64,000 nucleotides of DNA from Choanephora cucurbitarum (taxonomy: Eukaryota > Mucoromycota > Mucoromycetes > Mucorales > Choanephoraceae): NCBI GenBank assembly GCA_025331435.1, contig JAIWNI010000001.1, positions 310,001 to 374,000 on the forward strand. The letters are read 5' to 3'. The position numbers and the translations under genes were made by a program. The stretch's first letter is position 1. Each line of letters starts with the position of its first letter. Under the pieces are notes generated by a model. It ran no database searches, was not told the DNA's origin, and worked only from the letters and a program-made list of their open reading frames with translations. This document shows positions 10,305 to 22,692 of this stretch, in pieces.

Positions 10305-11943
10305 ATGTCTAACTCTTATAGTGTAAGTAAGCATAAAAAGGGATTTTACTATAGCTGAGATTATAAATAACACATAAATGATTACCTTAAAGTCTCTGTT
10401 TAATGAGGACTTTCTAAGAGAGCAACAACAGCAACAACAACAGCCACAGGAGAACAATGATTATTTGAATGGGTGGGGAAATCATTTTCATCATCCTGCT
10501 GATCCACTTCAACCACAGTATGCATTTCCACCTATGCGACGAAACTCAGCAACAGCAACGATGGGATTACCTTGGTTTTCATCTTCAAACAGTATCCACC
10601 TTCCTTCGATGACATCAGCCTCTTCGTCATCATCAGAAGATAAACCGTTTTTTCGAGAACACAGGTCTATGTCGTATTCATACACACAAGACGCGTTTCA
10701 GAGTCCTCAGGTATTACAGACAATCATGCAAGAAGAAGATATACCAGAAGACATACGACAGGAAAGAACAAGATCCAAATCAACTGCTGCTATCATGAAC
10801 AATATCTGGAATCCCTCCGTTCAACAAGATGATAACCAGAGATGGGTTCAGAACAATCGAGTGATTGGCTCTGGGCGTCGTCTCTCATTGGCTCCATCTT
10901 TGTTTAATTCTAGTTTGATAAATACCAATACCAATAATGCATATGATGATCTTACAGATCGAATGCGTCGGTTTTCATTGGCTCCTACAGGCAATGGATT
11001 AGAAAAGTAAGTGAAGGCCTATCGACAAACACAAGACTAACAACATCTATCGATAGCCCTGCTCTAGAACATACCAAAGTCATTCACCCATCGACTTCTA
11101 CTTTGTTCAATCAAAGAAGACACTCATTAGCTGGTCCTACACCCAATACACAACAACAACAACAAGATGAATTCTTTGTGTCTGAATTAGCAGTAAAAGA
11201 ACGACTTCAGTCTACAGAGCTGATAGAGAACACAATCAAGACAGATGATCTAGGAAAAGGCACTCGTCTAGATACAGACGTGATGCAGACAGCCGTCTTT
11301 TATGTCGTCGAGTTCAAAGGCGGACGATCGGATGTTTATTATGCTCATGCTAGCATGACGACACAAACAATCAGCAAATCAAATCTGGTGATTGTCGAGG
11401 CAGATCGTGGCCGTGACTTGGGTAAGGTCACTATGGAGAACATCAGTAGAGAACAGCTTGAGACGTTTTACACACAGCTGAAAAACCATAACCATTCAGA
11501 TGACCCAGAAGAACCAATAGAGAAGAACAAGAAATATTCACCTGCTGAAATCTATATTAAGCGTATTTTTAGACAAGCCAGACCTGATGAAATCACTCTG
11601 TTGATGGCAAAAGGACAAGATGAATCCAAGGCATTGATGGTTTGTCAATCAAAAATCAAACAAAAGAAGTTAAATATGCAAGTAGTGGATGCAGAATACC
11701 AATGGTAAGAAAAATATTAAATTGATTGTCTTGTTTCTGACTTTGTTGCTTAGGGATAGACGCAAATTGACATTCTATTTTGTTGCTGAGAAGCGAGTTG
11801 ATTTCCGAGAATTAGTACGTGAATTATTTAAGCTTTACAAGACTCGTATCTGGATGTAAGTCTATAGTTGATTTCAAACCAATTAGCTTATTTACACCCC
11901 TTGTTTTAGGTGTGCTGTAAGCTCTATTGTTCATTTGAAATAA
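10305..11943 (+). CDS. PSP1 C-terminal-domain protein
   Basis: Likely exons: 10305-10322, 10393-11006, 11057-11704, 11754-11855 and 11910-11943. The N-terminal two thirds are low-complexity, with poly-Gln near the start, Ser runs and repeated R-R-x-S-L-A motifs (GRRLSLAPS, MRRFSLAP, QRRHSLAGP) that look like basophilic-kinase sites. The C-terminus is the PSP1 domain: VEFKGGRSDVYYAH, LVIVEADRGRDLGKV, YIKRIFRQARPDE, then RRKLTFYFVAEKRVDFREL and VRELFKLYKTRIWM. Yeast PSP1 was isolated as a suppressor of DNA polymerase alpha mutants; the molecular role is poorly known. The first exon (MSNSYS) rests on a perfect GTAAGT donor; translation could instead start at 10378. Confidence 0.8.
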
Positions 11944-13076
11944 GAAGAACAGAAAAGACAATGAAATCTTATCTTCACATCCTTTGTTTCTCTTGCTTTT
12001 CTTTCTTTCACCTTTCTTTAAAGATATAGCCGAATACCAAGTTTAGTAAGAGACTTTTCTGGATCAAAAAAAAAATATATATAGAAAGCTACTTTTTAAA
12101 AAATGAGAAACAAGTCTTTTTTTTTTTTCTTTTGGAGTGGAGTTTTTTGTTTTCTTTAGATTAAGTGATATTGTTACTAAGCAGCTATCATTGCCTCTCT
12201 TTTTTTTTTCAAGTCAAGACAAAGAAAAGCAAACTTTTTTTTTCTTACTTGTCAAGGACTTGAAGCAAAAAGATAGATTAATCTGATAAGTAAAAAAAAA
12301 AGAGGGAATTGCTTATCAATAGCTCATCCCGGGACCAAGTTTGTTTGATTTTGCTTTTCTGTTATGGCACAGTGTTTCCAAATTGGGCGACGGAAGATAA
12401 ATCGATGGTGATCGGTCTTTAGAACCTTAAAGAAATCTACTATCCCCCCGGCCTCATAGGATATCTTAATAGTTAATTAAAGGGAGAAAGAAGCGCGTAT
12501 GAAAAAAACAGGTTCATGATCTTTTTAAGTTTAGATGGCATGATAGTCAAGCTAAAATAAGCTATTCAATCAAGCTAATTAGAAGATATTGTTGGTCTTG
12601 GGAGAATTTTCAACCTTAAATGCTCTATTTTTTATTTTGAAAGCTCGAAAACCAATAAGAAAAAGGCATTAAACCTTCCTTATTCTGTTCTCAGGTACTG
12701 ATGAATTTTAGTGTGAGTATATATGTATGTAAGCCCTCAGTTTAGTCTTTTATCATTATAGCACAAAATACCAAGTAGAAAACCAATGATCGTTTTAAAC
12801 AGGCGATTGAGAGACAAGCCAAATTGAAAGGAACAAATAGGCAAAATTCTAAAATCCGATATTCTGATATGGAAATACTCTTCTTTTTTTTTTGCCTTTT
12901 TTTCTCTTTTCTTTCTCTCTCTCTCTTTCTTTCTTTCTTCTTTTTTTTTTGGTATTCTCTTTTGTTTTTCTGTAAATATTATATATAGATACTATTCGGC
13001 TCTATCTATAAAAACTATAGTATTATTTATACAAAGAAAGAGAAAAAACAGAAATTGCTGATAGACTTCAAGAGTT
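11944..13076. other. Intergenic, upstream of the GATA-factor gene
   Basis: 1.1 kb of AT-rich DNA with many 8-12 nt T or A runs and a CT-rich tract at about 12895-12950 just before the GATA gene. It holds a small group of GATA-type sites (listed separately). No ORF of note. Confidence 0.5.
12285..12317. promoter_or_regulatory. Paired GATA sites upstream of the AreA-like gene
   Basis: GATAAG at 12285-12290 and its inverse CTTATC at 12312-12317 lie in opposite orientation, 21 bp apart, about 0.77 kb before the ATG of a GATA-factor gene. Paired sites are what AreA/NIT2-type factors prefer, which suggests autoregulation. Such hexamers are frequent in AT-rich DNA, so this is weak. Confidence 0.3.
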
Positions 13077-15657
13077 ATGCAGAACTCAACAACAGACTCA
13101 AAAGGAGCCACAAAAAACCTTCACTTAAGCGACTTGAGAAAGAAAAGCACTGCGCTTGCAAACACAGCTGCTTTATCGCCAAAGACACCACCTGCTGTCA
13201 CAGCCGCCCTTCTATCAGACTCTCTATTTCCGCCTAGAAGGCCAAAAGTAGACTTCAATAACCCCAACTCACCTCAAAATAACGCAGACGAAGACAGTGA
13301 AGAAGAAGACGAAGAAGGCAAAAAGCGAAAAGAAGATCCCTTAGCCACTCAAGTATGGAGACTCTATACAAAAGCAAAAGATACATTACCTAATGGGTCA
13401 CGATTGGAAAACCTTACGTGGCGCATGATGGCCATGACATTGAATAAAAAAAAGAAAGCAGAAGCAGAGGCACTTGAGCAACAATCGCTATACAACAAAC
13501 ATGGAGAAGAAAATGCAGACGATCAGATGGAAGATAAACCTAATGAGGACGATGATGATATAATGGAAGAATCGACAAGTGCTACTTCTCCACCTCCGCC
13601 TGATGACACAACCACATTCTTATCATCTTCTGCACCACCCTATATGCTGGACTTTATGACGTTGGGCCATCAACATCTTCAACAAATGGAACATCATCAA
13701 CAGCAGCAGCAACAACAGCAACAGGAGCCAATGCAAGTATTTCATTATCCTCCTCTTATACAAGAGCCTAAGAAGAATGTAATGGTGTATGGCTCAACAA
13801 GAGCCTCAACACCTGCCAATTTGCATGTGAATAATTTAATCAATTCATTTCGAAGTAATACAACAAATGGAAATACTACAAACAATGTAAGTGACCATCA
13901 TTTGAGGTGTGAATTATATGCGTATACTTGTAAATGCCTTGGATTTATATTTATATGTATATATTTGTGTGTGTGTGTGGATATATTTGCAGAGCATGTG
14001 CTTATGTTTACATCTAATTGTTATTTCTTATGTGTGTGTGTGTGTGTGGATATATATAGAACATGTTTACAAACATTTATGGCGTAAACAGTATAACCAT
14101 TCCTGTAGATATGGACACTTCTGACGATTATCGAGCAAATGACCCAACTCTATCTCCACTCTCAAGTGCATCTTCCTTTCAACCCTCTACTTCAATAGAA
14201 TCGCATCATTTCAATAGCTATTTCAGTCAATCCGTTCCCGGTTATCATCACAATTTTCAACAAAACTTTTCCACCAGTCCCGGTGGATTATTTCCCCAGT
14301 TAGGATCTAACTTGCCAGATTCCCAACAACAACAACAGTTTTTTGCGGCTACACCTACAGAAAACACACCTTCGCCTGCTGCTTATTCACCTCTTACAAC
14401 AAACAATGCTGGTGCATTAAGTTTTGAGGAGCTATTGACTATGTATTATGTGAATGGCGATACATCGGCAACATCCACTACAGCGGCGGCAGCGGCAGCA
14501 GCAGTAGCAGCAGCAGCAGCAGCATCGGCGGTTGCAGGCACACCGCCTTCTACTACTACACCTAATTCTATGTTGATTCATAATTTACCTCCTAACCCTA
14601 ATTTTTCATTACCTCAACAACAAACCCAAGGTAAGAAAGAAGGACTAGTTAGGATAACTTTCCCTTGTTTCTCTTCTTTTTTATTTTGACTGTATATATT
14701 GTTAATCATGTTTCATTAGATGGCTTAAGAACGCCTAATGGACAATCATCACCTATTCAACCATCCCCTCTTAGTCCCTCCTTTAACAGCACCAATAGCT
14801 TATCAAGATTAGCAACAACAAATGAAGACCAGCTACCACCCAACCCATCGATTGTCGGGTCCCCAATTGCACAGAAAAACAGTACATGTCTCCCGAGCCA
14901 ACAAGATAAGAAATCAGAAGAGGCTCGTATCACTGTCAAAAAAGAAATGGGTGCCAATGCAAACACAAAATGTACCAATTGCGAGACAACAACCACACCT
15001 CTTTGGCGTCGTAATCCAGAAGGCCAACCTCTATGTAATGCCTGTGGATTGTTCCTCAAGCTACATGGTGTTGTTCGTCCCTTGAGCCTAAAGACAGATG
15101 TGATCAAAAAGAGAAATCGCAGTGGTAATTCAAACCCAGCAGGTAACCCTCAAAAGGTCAGTGGCATTAGCCCGATCACTGTCAACACATTAGCAACCTC
15201 ATCATCATCCTCAGCTACCTCTTCTTCGTCATCATCCTCACCTTCCTCTTCATCTGTATCAGCCGCCATTTCTAATCCACCCACGAGCATGACAGGTAAA
15301 AAACCTAACCCCTTCTTGCAGGCAAGTCCCGTATCTACTAGCAATCATCCCCCTATCTATAAGCGACAGAGCATTGGAGGCACAGGCATGGTCAATATCG
15401 CACCCACCACTGCCAACACAAATGCCAACAACACAATACAACAAAGTGGTGGGTCTAATGGTAGACCGATGACGTTCTCGACTTCCCGGTGGGGTACACA
15501 ACAGTCGATCACAAAACGTCAAAGAAGGCATTCTGTAGATGAGAACAAGCCACAGCAACCATCATCGCAGCCACCTCAAACTCAATCCCAGCAAGGTGTG
15601 TTTCGTGTAGGATCTCTCAACAGTACATCCACATTTCCCTCATCACCATCTTCTTGA
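13077..15657 (+). CDS. areA: GATA zinc-finger transcription factor, AreA/NIT2-like nitrogen regulator
   Basis: Three exons: 13077-13886, 14060-14630 and 14720-15657, giving 772 aa. Residues about 93-118 ([20 protein letters not shown], then LTWRMM) are the DUF1752 motif found in fungal AreA-type regulators. One GATA finger follows with Cys545-x2-Cys548-x17-Cys566-x2-Cys569, including [20 protein letters not shown] and the basic tail [11 protein letters not shown]. The rest is low-complexity: poly-Gln (13696-13723), a poly-Ala run (14485-14525), poly-Ser and Pro-rich stretches. AreA/NIT2 proteins bind GATA sites and switch on nitrogen-source genes when ammonium or glutamine is short. The nitrogen role is inferred from the DUF1752-plus-finger combination. 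The first intron (173 nt) is unusually long for this window. Confidence 0.85.
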
Positions 15658-15950
15658 AAAACCAAATAGACAGAAAGATTGAAGGAAGGAAAGGAGGCTC
15701 AATAAACAAAAAAAAGAGCCTTCTTTTATTACCTAATCTATTACTTTTCTAATCCGTTGCTATATACTAAGACTTGACAATCAAATAGCAATTGTTCTGT
15801 TTGCATAAAAAGAAATGCTTCAATTATTGCAGAAAAAAGAAGAAAAAGAAAGTGATAGTACATGTATATTTTGAATGGATAGAAGTTGTAATCTTATAAA
15901 GCAATTAGAATATTTTTTTTATAATGAAAATAACGAGGGTATATCACAGC

Positions 15951-17719
15951 TTAAGTACATAAGAGCTGAACAAGCTTAAAGAAGGCAGTTTGTTCAGCAT
16001 CCTTTTTGCGCTTGGCCAAGCCCTCTGTTCTGAGATAGACACTCGAGCTTTGTTTGCTCTTCAAGATGACTTCAGCTGTAAACAAAGGCGCATGGCTGGG
16101 ACCTACCTGTTCAGCTCTTGATTCAGCAAAGACCTTTTCTTGATTTTGTACTACAAGAGACAAAAAGATACTCTTACATTGACCTGGCAGACTGAGTGAT
16201 TGCGACAACAGACGATGATAGTTCATGAATATCTTTCTGAAGAACAATAAGACTTTCTCGTCTTGATTAAGTGTCTTGTTTGTAACAGGAATACCATTAG
16301 GCTGAACTTCTAAAATGTGTTGTTGCTGAGGATTGGCTACTTGAGAGTCTTGGGTGGTTTGCATAGGAACAAGAGGTTGTTCAAGCGTAACATTAGATTG
16401 CTGCCCCAAAGCAGAGTAAGTATTTGTTTGTGACAAGGGGTTTCCTAAGGATTGAATAGATCCAGCCATAGTAGATTGAGTAGGAGAAGGTTGTTTGATC
16501 ACATTCAACAAGTGCTGGCTTTCTGATTCCAAATTAGGCTCCTGCTTAATAAATGGTGTCTGGTTGTCGGTTGTAAGAGAAAGCCTATCCTTTGAACGCT
16601 TTCGTTTAGTTGGGCTTCCGTCAGACATGTCTACATCCTCATTTTCTGCTGCATCACCACCCAACAAGAGTTCAGATAGTAGTTGGATTGATTGATTGTA
16701 GTCTGATGGCTTGATATGTGTGTGACCATCATCTGTACTAGACCATTGAATAGGTTGGTTTGATGAAGCAGTTTGAGCAGCACTCCTAGGACGGGACGTA
16801 GGTGTAGGGGTCTGAGGAGGACCTTGTATCAGAGTGTATTCTTCAGGAGGAATAGGCAAAGGACAGACTATGCCTGTATCATTTTGTGCTGGAGCCATAA
16901 GTTGCTCAAATATATCAGGACGTTTCCTGAAAAACTCTAATACATCACTACAGGCTGCTGTCTTGGCTTTTTGTTTATTGGTACTGGCACGCGAATGAGA
17001 GAAGACGTTGCAATGACTGCCAAAGCGAGCTTCTAAGATGACCTGAGTCTCTGTGTTATCTTCAGACTTGGTTGAGCTGTATTTGATATCGCCACGTTTT
17101 GTGGCCACCAGGTTGTTGAGCTCCCAGATTGGATTTTTTGATTTGCACGATGCCCCCGTCATCAATGTATCAACAACATGAAGCACAGATTTCTCAATAA
17201 ACTTTTCAACTACCTGAATACCATAAAAGCGATAGAATATACCTATCATATGATCAAGTGTGTTTGATAAATAGGGTGGCATCACATAGTTTTTGATATG
17301 GTAGTCTTGTGCAAGGTGCTTGTAGAGCTTGTTGGGATCAGTAAATCGCTTCAAAAGGGCTTCTAATACGCGGTCTTCAAGTTCTGAGAAATGTTTGACA
17401 AGCAAGTTACTTAAGGCAAACTGACGCGCTTGATTGCCTGTAAACCTGAATTTCTATTTACAGTTTGGATAAAAGAGAGAACATAAAGCAGTTTGTCAGT
17501 AACGGCTCTTCTAGAGACATGGATGCATATGAAAAGACTGAGAGCTCTTCAGCGATGCCTTCTCCCTCCTACCTGTTCTGCAAGTTGTTCTGGGTGGCCT
17601 GAAAAAAGAGCAAAAAGCAAAGGCAGCGCCAATGATTGATCCAGTGCTTGTCCTGAAGCATCTGAGAGCTGGGATAATGTGTCTGCAAAGAAAGTTTGAA
17701 GACGATCGTTGCTTTCCAT
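15951..17719 (-). CDS. r3b2: RNase III-like protein with one atypical RIIID and two dsRBDs (R3B2-like)
   Basis: Two exons, 17719-17573 and 17453-15951, giving 549 aa. Residues about 20-150 follow the RNase III fold (KFRFTGNQARQFALSNLLVK, then YLSNTLDHMIGIFYRFYGI), but the catalytic signature is gone: FLGDSVL is FTGNQAR, and the D-x2-E helix reads NTLDHM. A first dsRBD starts near 156 (NPIWELNNLV, VILEARFGS, KQKAKTAACSDVLEFF). A long polar linker follows, with a KRKRSK cluster. A second dsRBD is at the C-terminus (FTAEVILKS, LAKRKKDAEQTAFFKLVQLL). One degenerate RIIID plus two dsRBDs is the architecture of Mucor R3B2, which works with RNA-dependent RNA polymerases in dicer-independent mRNA degradation. 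Orthology is inferred from architecture only. Confidence 0.78.
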
Positions 17720-17946
17720 AGTAAACCAAAGAAGGAGGAATGAAGAAAAAGAAAGAAGTCGTTTCACTGTCAATTCGCGGATTCATATAAAAAAAAAGTG
17801 CGGATTTTTAATGTGCGCGTTTTTTGAACTTTTTTCAACGAAAATTTGATACAATGAACGCAGCATCAAATTGGAGGCTCGTATGCCATGTCTGAGTGAT
17901 ACAGAAAAAAAAGGAAGAGAAACAAAAAGGTGTTATGAAATGTTAC

Positions 17947-18760
17947 TTAAAGCTTCGCTTGGTTGAATCGAACATCCCATGGGAGTCTTTTTCTTTTTTT
18001 TTGCAGTTCAAACATATTGGAGAAATACATCACTTTCTGTTGATTTTCCTGAGACAAGCGTGAGATCCACAGCCGTTGCACATTCTTTACTTGGATAAAT
18101 CTGTTGTGATAACAGATGAGTCTTTTGTTGCTTCCGCTGCTACCAGGTTGGGTAGACTTACATCAGTAGTCTTGTAAATGTTAGGCCGTAGTATTCTTGG
18201 GACTGAGCTTGATATCAAAAGCTGTTATTGACGAATTTATACGCGTGGCATGTTGAAGGTAAGAGGTTGATTTCGCGCTTCGAAGGGAAGAACAACAATA
18301 GGAGGAACAGGCATAATTGATGGTGATCCAAGTAGCATAATACTACCTACATTCACAGGAAGTCCAAGTGTATGAGCTTGTTCAGTATTCATAGGAGCAT
18401 TTACAGCCATAAACAACTTGATGATACCACAATAAATATTTTTGATTCTTTTAGCTGCTTCCTGCTCTTCCCAGTGATCGAAGTGATTCTCTAACTTCTC
18501 TGGCGTCATATAAAAAATATTATCATCATTTGTATGAGCGTTCTAGATAAAAGCAAGTTTTTTGAAAATCAGGGCTGTAGGCATTTACAAAGCGCTCGCT
18601 ATAAAGCTGAGAAAACAAAAACAAATCTTCTGGCGCATCTTACACATCTAAACAAAGTAAGGCCAAGTCTGTCTCTTTTGTTAGTCTTGAAAAAGAGCTA
18701 AAATCCTGGAGGATGAGAGGCATGCCCTAACTTTGCAGTTCCAGGTAAGCTTGTCAAACA
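17947..18760 (-). pseudogene. Decayed protein-coding gene, family unknown
   Basis: Minus-strand reading shows a chain of protein-like segments broken by stops and frameshifts. MPLILQDFSSFSRL lies near 18720, followed by a stop. APEDLFLFSQLYSERFVNAY and PDFQKTCFYLE are followed by a one-base frameshift. The longest frame, 18509-18237, holds MTPEKLENHFDHWEEQEAAK, then IKNIYCGIIKLFMAVNAP. INSSITAFDIKLSPKNTT and FIQVKNVQRLWISRLSQE follow in other frames, ending at TAA 17949-17947. The disruptions are spread along the length, so this is old decay and not one error. I do not recognise the family. It lies 230 bp upstream of the R3B2-like gene. Confidence 0.5.
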
Positions 18761-21700
18761 AACGGCTTGTAGACTCCAAGCATTTCAGTAGCTTAAAAGA
18801 AAAAATAAGGACTCCAGTAACGGTAACAGCTGCTTAGAAACAAGAGTTTTTTCTTCTGACACGCTTCATAATTCAGAATCTGTCATTCTTCTTTTCTACA
18901 AGCACTCAAGAAAAGTACTCAAATAAACATCTCAGCTTTTACTTTATCTTTGATTATTTCATCGATTAATAGTTACTTGCCTGAACTCATTAGAAGCTTT
19001 AGTCACTGAACAACAGCTACCCTTAATAATTCTACCCGTTTGACGGTTCTTTGATCTACCTCAACTAAGTTTCTGTTAATTCGACTTATTGGAAGCTGCT
19101 TCTTTAATTGTAGTCATGCAAACCTATACTAAGGTCTAAAATGTATTGGACATTCTTGAACTCATATTATTTCTTAAGCAATACCATTAATATCTGTCCA
19201 TTATAAACTTCACTTTAATAAAACGTAACTAAGTTTATTTCTATCTACACTTAAGCAACTGTTCATTCAAAAAATATTCAAATTAACTAGATCCCTTGCT
19301 AGAACTGATGAATAACTTTGTCCTTATAAACCTTACATTATATTGAGGCGATTCATTTAAATCGAGTGGGCTGCTGAAATCACTACCCATATCTTCAATC
19401 CTCTCTAAAACTAAATCCAAATTCTTCCTCAAACCTTACAAGAATTTCGTCTTTTCTTGATCTCTGTATTGGTTTTAGTCTATTGTGAGACGGTGATAAA
19501 ACTGTTGGAACATTTAACACAGCCTCTCTTTTGAATTTGCGAAATCAGTTGTCACGAAGTATTGTGTCAATGATGATTTTCTTTAGTTTTTATGAGTACT
19601 AGCAAAGAGTATTGGAAGAGCAACTAAAGCTGATTTGCTTGTATTCTGATTCTCTAACATACTCTAAACAAAACTGAATTCTGATACTCTAACTGTTTTT
19701 CGATATATAAGGAAGAAAGGATTTCAAAATCTAGCATGGAAGTTAAAGCGTAACTCTGAGAGCATTGATTACATCGAAAGCAATCGATATTGTTTGAAGT
19801 ACGACAAACAATCAAGACCATTGCTATCTCTGAAATTTCTTCTCACAACATTGTTGTTAGTTGTCTACCTTCTCTTCCCATCCAAATTCAAATCATATCA
19901 CATAGAACTGTTTTTGGTTAACATTCCCATTTTTACTTCCTTTTCTTTCCAACATTTTTAAAAAAAAAGAGACAAAGACTTTGACCTTGGAATATTGTAT
20001 CAAGAATCACTCAATCCTTATACTCGTGTAAACAAAAACAACTTTCTCTACAATTTATCTCTCTGTTTTTCGATTACTAAATGTAGAATCTAAAAGGATT
20101 TACACTTTCTAACAAAAATAAAACTCTCCTGTTTGCTCATATCAACAAATATGTATAAGCAATATCTGACCTAAAGAAGCTTGATACTTACTGAAGTTCA
20201 TATAATCCCTGTTAGTTATTAAACAGATGATAGAAACATGATCATTCGGAAAGACCGGATATACATTGATTGGCTTGCTCATGTCTGCATCAAGCAAAAT
20301 TACACTTGGAAAGGAAACGATTTTTCCGTAAGAAAACAAGCCTTCTACTTGCGCCAAATGATTCTCCCATCAGCGTATTCAATTGTAAAGCGTCACTGAA
20401 TTGGATTCTAACCGCAGCTTCTAAGTAGGTCTTTTGAATATATTAACTGTGGGCCCACTTTGAGATACACAGCTGATTGATATGTCAATTCACTGAGTCT
20501 GCCATGGTCAGACACCAAAAATAATTCTCCCTCCCATGCACTATAGTCTATAAGGTACAAATTTGAAAAGTTAATACCTATACTGAGCGCCATATACGCT
20601 ACCTGACCAAATACTAAATGACATGGGACTATCTAGTCATGCTATCCTTGTTTTTTAAATACAACAAGTATCATCAATCTTATCAACTGATTTATCGTTA
20701 TTTATTGATATTCAAGTTACCTGCTGTTTCGATTTGTTCTGATCCAAAACTGCCTTGGTTTTTTCGCATAGTATCCAAGGTAGTTATTACTAAAGCCCTA
20801 GAGCCATTATTCTTTAAACATAATCACGGAATCTTTTTTTTACTTAAGCTGTACAACAATAGTTAGTGATTGACTTACTAACGTCTTAAAAGCATCTTTA
20901 TATTTCACATGCAATGTCAATTGACAATTTATTAATATTCTTGAAGTGCTCATAGTAACCAATGCTTTGTAATCTCAACTGGTAGAGATGTTTGAAAAGA
21001 GATTGAAATTGACAAACAACTTGAAGACAGGGAGGGTTGAAGTCTCGAACAAGCAATATAATAGAACAAACTTAGAAATAGCACATGTATGCACGAATTG
21101 AGCGGCATATTGCAATAATGAAGCTACTCAATATGACATTAATACCTCAGATAAAAAGCGAGATCCGGTTTTATTTTGTTCATCTCAATTTGTTTTTATC
21201 GCTCTTTTTTGCTTTTTTGTGCTATAGCGAAGAATCGGTTTGATGCATGTTATGTTTAGGTAGAGTCTCTCTATGTTTGTTTATATGATAGCCGCTTTGT
21301 TTGAGACTAGCAATGTTTTTGAGATGTGCACTCTTATAAAGTACGACTGCTAACTTATAGTCAAAAAATCTGCTACATACGATCGGTACACAACCTGTTG
21401 CCTTTGATAAGATGGAATTCGCTCCATCCAATGTTATCGAAAAGCACTTGAGCACTTCATTAAATGTGATACGTCTAGTATACAATACATCATAGCTTCT
21501 AATAATTGATTATTCGTCCGTCTGAGAGAGCCTTGATTGACAATGGTTATTAGATGCCTCAAAAGGCGATGGCAATAATTGTAAGTATCAGTCTAGCTGG
21601 AACTGCCTCTTCTTAGAACGGATTGCATTGTTGATCTCGTGGACTCGAGTAATTTTCAGTGCTTAAAAGACTATGGACAACAATGTATCACTTCTAAGGT

Positions 21701-22692
21701 TACTTAAATCATGAGAATTGTCATGAACTTCTGTAAGAGTGGAGATGTTAAACTCGGGCAAGCCCGTTCCATTGTTACAACGAATTAGATTTGTACTGTT
21801 GACATCAGCTTCCTCTGCATTGCCAGTATCTATTGAGCTTTTAAATCAAATTTGTGATTATATTTCCAGAAGCTATGTAAGAAAAAGTCAATGAGTGCTC
21901 CATTCTTTTTGGTTATATAGATAGGTAGACTCTAGTTCATAAAATTGTTGATAACTGACTAATTATCAAGAAGAAAAATGGCTGTAAACATGAGAAGAAA
22001 TTATAGAGTGTGTCTAGAAAGCGAAGTAAAAGGTCAAGCATGATTGGGTAAACCTAAAAAAGTAGGTGTAAAATATCAAAATGTAAATCAGAATGAAGCT
22101 AGACAGCCATCCCGCTACTTTTTCGATGGAAATGACAGTATATAGTGGATGACAGCTCTTAAGCAAAGCGCTATATGTATAAGCTACATTTGTTCATAAC
22201 GAACGAGGACTACAAAATCGAAGTGGGAACTTTTAAATTGAAGAGAGGGGTCCCCTTGACCCACTGTCCATATAAAGCATTGTGTAACTCAAACTTTATA
22301 TCCTTTTACAGTTAGTGTGCATTTTCTGCTTGGTTACAAATCAAGAAAAGAATCGCTGAGTATGATATACTAAGTGTTTTCCTCATCATGCGCAAAAATA
22401 GGTGCAAAAGTGCAGACTGGAGAAGTAATGACATAAAAGCATGGTATGACCCATTGTGCTCTATAAAAATTAATAACTAAAATCAAAATGGTTAATTCTG
22501 GTTAAGCTTATTTTACCTAATTCGTTCCTTAACATTGAGTATAAATGTAAATGATACATGCACTCGGAAATGAGATATAAGAATCAGAACAGTAATTACT
22601 TGTTCTACATACTTTTTCTTTTTCTTTTTCGCTTTACAAATATTATTTACCCCCCCTCCCTCTAGAAAAAAAAACTCAGGGCTACAAAAACC
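18761..22692. other. Gene-poor decayed region
   Basis: About 3.9 kb with no intact gene. It holds the transposon-like relic at 20142-20593, a further minus-strand open frame (21485-21222, 87 codons) I cannot assign, and one copy of the dispersed CTTAAATCGA-type motif at about 19337-19370. The character is that of decayed mobile DNA. Confidence 0.45.
20142..20593 (-). pseudogene. Transposon-like coding relic
   Basis: Frame 20593-20408 encodes MALSIGINFSNLYLIDYSAW and a hydrophobic, Tyr-rich continuation, then meets stops. FTIEYADGRIIW follows in the next stretch, and after a one-base shift GLFSYGKIVSFPSVILLDAD continues to 20142 with DMSKPINVYPVFPNDHVSI. The IEYADG...YGKIVSF pattern reminds me of the C-terminal region of large CACTA/Plavaka-type transposon proteins of Mucoromycota. 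That assignment is inference from memory of the style; the breaks are seen directly. Confidence 0.4.

Noticed and set aside
20981..21055. tRNA-like stretch (ACTGGTAGAG and GGTTGAAGTCTCGAAC)
   Set aside because: The arms do not pair into a cloverleaf with a standard acceptor stem, and the T-arm is the wrong distance away.
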